Below the pieces are notes generated by a model. It was not told the origin of the DNA. It did not search any database and saw only the letters and a list, made by a program, of their open reading frames with translations. 6,641 nt of DNA, taken from positions 1 through 6,641 of the forward strand of contig JAKSPX010000090.1 of the NCBI GenBank assembly GCA_024404415.1, read 5' to 3'. The position numbers were made by a program, and so were the translations under genes. This DNA comes from Clostridia bacterium (GTDB taxonomy: Bacteria > Bacillota > Clostridia > Oscillospirales > QAMX01). Below are positions 1-3,544 of the stretch, one piece after another. Positions within the stretch are counted from its first letter, which is position 1. Every line of letters begins with the position of its first letter.

Positions 1-47
1 GGGGGGGCGAGGCGCTCCGGGGGGGGGAGGGCGGGGTTGCGGAGGGC
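1..47. other. G-rich low-complexity window edge, possible assembly artefact
   Basis: These bases contain runs of seven and nine G and hardly any T, unlike everything downstream. The reading frame stays open here, but the translation is a Gly/Glu-rich string that does not match the part of a substrate-binding domain expected just before the DEPRGYIK segment beginning at 48. The matching stretch of the next repeat, before its DEPIGEPL, is ordinary protein sequence. I infer a contig-end or poly-G sequencing error rather than real coding sequence. A genuine G-rich insertion cannot be excluded. Confidence 0.6.
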
Positions 48-1997
48 GATGAGCCGCGCGGCTACATCAAAGCGGCCGTTGCTGTTTCCAAAAGCGGCAA
101 TGGTCCGGCGCTTGCACGCGAGATGAGCGGGTATCTGGCAAAACTTGAAGAAGACGGCACCCTTTCCAAACTGCAGGAAAAATGGCTCAGCTACGGCGCG
201 GGCGACTACGATGTGGACATGAGCGGTCTTTCCGGGAAAGAGGAGACCGTCGTCTTTGCCACCTCCTGCTCCGGCAAGCCGAACGCCTATTATTACAACA
301 ACAAGCCCACGGGCTATGAGGTCGAGCTGATCGCCATGTTCTGCAGAGAGCACGGCTACGGCCTCGACATTCAGGTGACCGACTTTGCGGGCATCATTCC
401 CGGCATCGTCAGCGGCAAATATGACGTCGGCGCCGACGGGATCGCCGTCACCGAGGAACGCGCCGAGAGCGTCAGCTTCTCTGAGCCGGATTATAACTGC
501 CCGGTGGTCATGATCACGTTGAAGGACGAAAGCGCGGGCGGCAGGACGGAAACCTTCACGACGCTTTCCGAGCTGGATCATGAGGAAGTGACGCTCGGCA
601 CCGTCACGGGCATGATCGTGGACCAGTATTACGCGGAATTCTTCCCGAAGGCGCAGGTGCTTTATTATAACACCCTGACGGATCTGATCTTTGCCCTCCA
701 GAACGGCCAGGTCGACGGCTTCATCGACGACGGGCCGATCGCCCGATACATATCCGCACGCACCGACGGGCTTACCTACATCGACGAACCCATCGGCGAG
801 CCGCTCGGAACGGCTTACGTCTTCGGTGAAAGCGATTTTGCACTGAAAGCTCAGGCGGAATTCAACGAATTCCTGGCCGGGATCAGGGAAGACGGAACGC
901 TTGACAGCATATTCGAGCTGTGGTTCAGCACCGACGACGAAAAGCAGGAGGTCACCTTCCCCGAAGAGGGGGAGAACGGCACGCTCCGCGTCTGCATGTT
1001 CGCCGAAAGCGCGCCCGCGTGCTACATCAAAAACGACCAGCCTGTCGGCTTTGAAAGCGACATCCTTGCCCGCTTCTGCCAAGCCTACGGATACAAGGCG
1101 GATATCAGCCTCATCGACTTCTCCGGCCTTCTCAACGGCGTCGCCTCCGGCAGTTACGACGTCGCCAACGGCTACATCTCGGTCACGGAGGAGAGAAAAG
1201 AGAGCGTCAATTTCTCCGATATCTACTATTATTCAACGCCCATGATGGTCGTCCGCGACGCTTCCGCGAGTACGCAGGAAAAGAACGGCTTCTTCCAGAA
1301 CGTCCGCCGCAGCTTTGAACGCACCTTCATCGTCGAAGCGCGCTGGAAGCTCATCCTGCAGGGTATTCTGACCACCATGGAGATCTCGGTCGCGTCCGCG
1401 GCGCTCGGAACACTGCTCGGCTTCGGCATCTGTATGCTGAAAAGGACAAGGAGCAGGGTCGCAAAGGCGGCCGTAAACGTCTACGTGCGGTTGATGCAGG
1501 GCATGCCGCTGCTGGTCGTTCTGATGATCCTTTATTACGTGATCTTCGCCAAGAGCGGACTGAGCGGCGTTCTGGTGGCGATCATTGCCTTCGCCCTGAA
1601 CTTCGCGGCGTACACGTGCGAAATCTTCCGCAGCGGCATCGAAAGCATCGACCGCGGTCAGACCGAAGCGGCGCTGGCGATCGGCATGAAAAAATCGGCG
1701 GCGTTCTTCAGGATCGTCCTTCCGCAGGCGGCGGTCCGCTTCCTGCCGGTCTATAAGGGCGAAGTGATCTCGCTGGTGAAAATGACCTCCATCGTGGGCT
1801 ACATCGCCGTGCAGGACCTCACCAAGATGAGCGATATCATCCGCTCCCGTACCTATGAGGCCTTCTTCCCGCTGATCGCCTCGGCGGTGATCTATTTCAT
1901 CCTCTCGACGCTTCTGATGGGCGTGCTGGTCATTCTGGAAAAGAAGCTTGAGCCCAAGCGCAATATGAAAACTCTGAAGGGAGTGGTCATGAAATGA
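3..1997 (+). CDS. Amino-acid ABC importer, tandem substrate-binding domains fused to permease (5' partial)
   Basis: This is the membrane and capture subunit of a polar amino-acid ABC importer of the GlnP/HisM type. Residues are counted from the ATG at 123, which is internal; the frame is open to the window edge and the true start and any signal peptide lie outside. Residues up to about 22 are the tail of one binding domain. Residues 43-268 are a full SBP_bac_3-like domain with the TEERAESV motif (R113) and an Asp in FIDDGPIARY (about D203), which in this family hold the ligand's carboxylate and amino groups. Residues 288-382 repeat only its first half. A linker containing SFERTFIVEARWKLI leads into about five membrane segments (roughly 411-437, 455-476, 481-503, 546-563, 583-605) with the ATPase-contacting EAA loop at 515-536. 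The ATPase gene overlaps the end. Transporter class is firm; the substrate is not readable beyond probable amino acid. Confidence 0.92.
   Translation, partial: GGEALRGGEGGVAEGDEPRGYIKAAVAVSKSGNGPALAREMSGYLAKLEEDGTLSKLQEKWLSYGAGDYDVDMSGLSGKEETVVFATSCSGKPNAYYYNNKPTGYEVELIAMFCREHGYGLDIQVTDFAGIIPGIVSGKYDVGADGIAVTEERAESVSFSEPDYNCPVVMITLKDESAGGRTETFTTLSELDHEEVTLGTVTGMIVDQYYAEFFPKAQVLYYNTLTDLIFALQNGQVDGFIDDGPIARYISARTDGLTYIDEPIGEPLGTAYVFGESDFALKAQAEFNEFLAGIREDGTLDSIFELWFSTDDEKQEVTFPEEGENGTLRVCMFAESAPACYIKNDQPVGFESDILARFCQAYGYKADISLIDFSGLLNGVASGSYDVANGYISVTEERKESVNFSDIYYYSTPMMVVRDASASTQEKNGFFQNVRRSFERTFIVEARWKLILQGILTTMEISVASAALGTLLGFGICMLKRTRSRVAKAAVNVYVRLMQGMPLLVVLMILYYVIFAKSGLSGVLVAIIAFALNFAAYTCEIFRSGIESIDRGQTEAALAIGMKKSAAFFRIVLPQAAVRFLPVYKGEVISLVKMTSIVGYIAVQDLTKMSDIIRSRTYEAFFPLIASAVIYFILSTLLMGVLVILEKKLEPKRNMKTLKGVVMK
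48..188 (+). repeat. Substrate-binding domain repeat 1, C-terminal tail only
   Basis: The segment from DEPRGYIK to DGTLSKLQEKWL lines up with DEPIGEPLG to DGTLDSIFELWF of the next repeat, 245-246 residues later. It is the last strand and helices of an SBP_bac_3-like domain whose beginning lies outside the window. Confidence 0.8.
249..926 (+). repeat. Substrate-binding domain repeat 2, complete
   Basis: This is the only complete binding domain in view, about 226 residues. It runs from VVFATSCSGKPN through lobe 1 (GYEVELIAMF, SGKYDVGADGIAVTEER), crosses to lobe 2 (VTLGTVTGMIVDQYY to VDGFIDDGPIARYI), and returns to lobe 1 (DEPIGEPLGTAYVF to LDSIFELWF), the usual layout of a type II periplasmic binding protein. 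Confidence 0.9.
984..1268 (+). repeat. Substrate-binding domain repeat 3, first half only
   Basis: Residues 288-382 align without gaps to residues 43-137 of repeat 2 at an offset of 245, sharing GF/GYE, DF-G, SG-YDV, VTEER-ESV-FS. The second lobe and the returning strands are absent; the chain continues into the linker and first membrane helix. R358 of the TEER motif is kept. On its own this half cannot form a standard two-lobe ligand cleft. Confidence 0.85.
1335..1952 (+). other. Permease (BPD_transp_1, HisM/GlnP-type) domain of the fusion protein
   Basis: Hydrophobic helices alternate with short loops. The cytoplasmic EAA loop reads EAALAIGMKKSAAFFRIVLP, and the later VKMTSIVGYIAVQDLTK stretch is typical of polar amino-acid permeases. 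The chain ends with a short basic tail after the last helix. Confidence 0.9.
1977..1983 (+). promoter_or_regulatory. Ribosome binding site for the ATPase gene
   Basis: AAGGGAG lies inside the end of the upstream gene, 10 bases before the ATG at 1994. That ATG shares an ATGA with the upstream stop codon, so translation of permease and ATPase is probably coupled. Confidence 0.7.
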
Positions 1998-3079
1998 TCC
2001 GGATCGAACACCTCAGAAAAGAATACCCGGAAGCCACGCCGCTCAAGGATGTCAACGCCGTCATCGAAAAGGGCGACGTCGTGGCGGTCATCGGCCCCTC
2101 CGGAACGGGCAAGTCCACGCTGTTACGCTGCATCAATATGCTCGAAAAGCCGACGAGCGGCCGCATCTTCATCGACGGTGAGGAGATCACCGCCAAGGGC
2201 GCCAAGACCCAGCTCATCCGGCGGAAAATGGGGATGGTTTTCCAGTCCTTCAACCTTTTCCCAAACATGACCGTGATCGAAAACATCATGAAAGCGCCGG
2301 TCGAGCTTCTGAAAAAGAGCCGTCAGGAGGCTTATGACAACGGCATGGAGCTTCTGAGAAAGGTCGGGCTTGCCGACAAAGCGCTGCGCTTCCCCGACGA
2401 GCTTTCGGGTGGGCAGAAGCAGCGTGTCGCCATTGCAAGGACGCTTGCCATGCAGCCCGAGATCATCCTTTTTGACGAGCCAACCAGCGCTCTCGACCCG
2501 ACCATGGTCGGCGAGGTGCTCTCGGTCATCAGGAGCCTCGCAAGTCAGGGCTATACCATGATGATCGTTACGCACGAAATGAAATTCGCGCGCAACGTCT
2601 CCACAAAGGTTTTCTATATGGATCAGGGCGAGCTTTACGAAGAGGGGAGGCCGGAGGAGATATTCGATCATCCGCGGAGAGAACGCACGCGCGTATTCGT
2701 CAAGCGTCTGAAGGTCTTCGAGGAGATCATAACCTCCCGCGACTTTGACTTTATCGGCGTCAATACGCGGATCGAGGAATTCGGAAGAAGCTATTCGATG
2801 GAGCAGAGGACCATCCGCGGCATCGAGACCGTGTTTGAAGAGCTATGCATCCAGACGCTCCTTTCAAAGCTCAAAGACGTTGATATGCGCGTGACATGCG
2901 AGTATTCCGAGGATACAGGTCACGCCCAGATGCGCGTTTTCTACAAAGGCGGCTTTGATGCGACCGCCGAAATGGATGCGCTTTCGGCCAGACTCATTGA
3001 AAACGTATCGGTGGAAACGGAATATGCCCCGGCAGGTGAAGGGGATTACACCGACTGCATCAAGATCAAGCTCAAATGA
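1994..3079 (+). CDS. Amino-acid ABC transporter ATP-binding protein with C-terminal extension
   Basis: This 361-residue cytoplasmic ATPase should drive the importer encoded just upstream, by ATP hydrolysis at a dimer docked on the EAA loops. The nucleotide-binding domain (about 1-240) is complete: Walker A GPSGTGKS at 34-41, Q-loop Q84 in VFQSFNLFP, signature LSGGQKQR at 137-144, Walker B IILFDEP at 157-163, and switch histidine H194. It most resembles the GlnQ/HisP polar amino-acid group, whose members usually stop at about 240-250 residues. Here about 120 more residues follow, with a helix containing VFEEL and alternating strands ending in DCIKIKLK. I read this as a possible degenerate GHKL/HATPase-like fold (inference). 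The start is set by the 4-base ATGA overlap and the upstream AAGGGAG. A terminator follows 10 bases after the stop. No separate promoter is visible. Confidence 0.95.
   Translation: MIRIEHLRKEYPEATPLKDVNAVIEKGDVVAVIGPSGTGKSTLLRCINMLEKPTSGRIFIDGEEITAKGAKTQLIRRKMGMVFQSFNLFPNMTVIENIMKAPVELLKKSRQEAYDNGMELLRKVGLADKALRFPDELSGGQKQRVAIARTLAMQPEIILFDEPTSALDPTMVGEVLSVIRSLASQGYTMMIVTHEMKFARNVSTKVFYMDQGELYEEGRPEEIFDHPRRERTRVFVKRLKVFEEIITSRDFDFIGVNTRIEEFGRSYSMEQRTIRGIETVFEELCIQTLLSKLKDVDMRVTCEYSEDTGHAQMRVFYKGGFDATAEMDALSARLIENVSVETEYAPAGEGDYTDCIKIKLK
2714..3076 (+). other. C-terminal extension of the ATPase, GHKL-like (tentative)
   Basis: Residues 241-361 lie beyond the normal end of a GlnQ-type ATPase. 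The order is helix (SMEQRTIRGIETVFEEL), strands (DMRVTCEYS, HAQMRVFYKGG), helix (DALSARLIENV), strands (SVETEYA, DCIKIKL). This resembles the anti-sigma-factor type HATPase_c fold, with EE where the N-box lies and YKGGFDAT near the usual DxG-F position. The Asn of the N-box and the glycine-rich ATP lid are not evident, so it is probably non-catalytic if the assignment is right. Confidence 0.45.
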
Positions 3080-3089
3080 ATCAACTTAA

Positions 3090-3128
3090 CGCCTTCTGCC
3101 GAAAGACAGAGGGCGCATTTTGCTTTTT
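3090..3128 (+). terminator. Rho-independent terminator of the transporter operon
   Basis: A 9-bp stem, CGCCTTCTG (3090-3098) with CAGAGGGCG (3107-3115) and one G-U pair, has an 8-base loop and is followed by the T-rich tract TTTTGCTTTTT at 3118-3128. It begins 10 bases after the ATPase stop codon. Confidence 0.85.
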
Positions 3129-3134
3129 GAAGAA

Positions 3135-3210
3135 ATATACGATATGATCGGCATATATACGACTATCCACGGGGAATATAGAATATACGTTATCCGGCAA
3201 GTATATATAC
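3135..3210 (+). repeat. Four ATATAC direct repeats, three as ATATACG
   Basis: ATATACGA occurs at 3135-3142 and 3155-3162, exactly 20 bases apart. ATATACGT follows at 3183-3190 and ATATACAG at 3205-3212. Start-to-start spacings are 20, 28 and 22 bases. They could be binding sites for a DNA-binding protein or simple AT-rich drift. Confidence 0.4.
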
Positions 3211-3238
3211 AGAAACGGCGCACGAAATATATAGAATA
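3176..3238 (+). repeat. Direct repeat ATATAGAATA, two copies
   Basis: An exact 10-base word occurs at 3176-3185 and again at 3229-3238, 53 bases apart. It is interleaved with the ATATAC words and may share their origin. Confidence 0.4.
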
Positions 3239-3255
3239 AGAAAACGGAAACGACC

Positions 3256-3282
3256 CGATAGCGGCAGATTATGCCGGAATCG
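3256..3282. other. Small imperfect hairpin in the intergenic region
   Basis: CGAT (3256-3259) pairs with ATCG (3279-3282), and CGGCA (3262-3266) pairs with TGCCG (3272-3276). A symmetric 2x2 internal mismatch separates the two stems and the loop has 5 bases. No T-run follows, so it is not a terminator. Its role is unknown and it may be chance. Confidence 0.3.
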
Positions 3283-3461
3283 AACAAAACCGACACATAT
3301 CCGCAAGATGACATGAATGGAAAAATACGGTATATATAAGAAAAAATATGAAGTACTGCAAATTTCGCTGTTTTTCTCTTGCGGACAACAATTTCGTGCA
3401 CTAAAGTGGAATTGCTTGGCAATATGACGGAATCGAAAACTATATTACGCGCATTCCTTGT

Positions 3462-3490
3462 TTGACAGTGACAAAGAGGCGTGATAGAAT
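3462..3490 (+). promoter_or_regulatory. Sigma-70 type promoter of the protease gene
   Basis: A perfect -35 box TTGACA (3462-3467), a 17-base spacer and the -10 box TAGAAT (3485-3490, five of six consensus bases) form a strong housekeeping promoter. Transcription should start near 3497, giving a leader of about 50 bases before the ATG at 3545. The promoter position rules out translation starting at the GTG at 3491. Confidence 0.85.
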
Positions 3491-3504
3491 GTGAAAAATC
3501 AAAC

Positions 3505-3525
3505 CACCGAAGATGTATTTCGGTG
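3505..3525 (+). promoter_or_regulatory. Leader hairpin in the protease mRNA
   Basis: CACCGAA (3505-3511) and TTCGGTG (3519-3525) form a perfect 7-bp stem with a 7-base loop. It lies near the predicted 5' end of the mRNA and 7 bases before the ribosome binding site. It leaves that site unpaired, so a role in mRNA stability is more likely than translational blocking (inference). Confidence 0.5.
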
Positions 3526-3532
3526 TATGAAA

Positions 3533-3537
3533 GAGGT
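3533..3537 (+). promoter_or_regulatory. Ribosome binding site fixing the protease start
   Basis: GAGGT lies 7 bases before the ATG at 3545. It selects this ATG, which opens directly into a signal peptide, over the in-frame GTG at 3491, which abuts the -10 box. Confidence 0.8.
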
Positions 3538-3544
3538 AAGCTTC

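Larger units (their letters stand above)
3129..3461. other. AT-rich non-coding intergenic region
   Basis: About 330 bases separate the transporter terminator from the protease promoter and are clearly richer in A+T than the genes. I find no RNA gene and no convincing protein gene. The stretch holds repeated TATATA-type words (see the repeat entries), a small imperfect hairpin at 3256-3282, and a short CACT-AA-AGTG palindrome at 3399-3408. It is probably the upstream regulatory region of the protease gene, but no regulator-specific site can be named. Confidence 0.6.

Noticed and set aside
1..47. G-quadruplex regulatory element
   Set aside because: The G runs lie within what should be coding sequence at the extreme window edge, where an artefact is the simpler explanation.
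2123..2671. 182-codon minus-strand open frame inside the ATPase gene
   Set aside because: It lies fully antisense to the conserved ABC motifs and has no domain signature of its own.
3399..3408. CACT-AA-AGTG palindrome as an operator
   Set aside because: The arms are only four bases, such palindromes are common by chance, and no matching second site is seen.
3081..3422. 113-codon minus-strand open frame in the intergenic gap
   Set aside because: It starts at TTG with no ribosome binding site, its composition is just what AT-rich DNA gives (Tyr, Ile, Phe, Val), and it runs through the transporter terminator hairpin.
3317..3427. 36-codon plus-strand small open frame (starts MEKYGIYKK)
   Set aside because: There is no Shine-Dalgarno sequence before the ATG, no promoter, and no recognisable peptide motif.
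3491..3544. In-frame GTG start 18 codons upstream of the protease ATG
   Set aside because: It immediately follows the -10 box, so it would lie at or before the transcription start. It also has no ribosome binding site and would bury the signal peptide.
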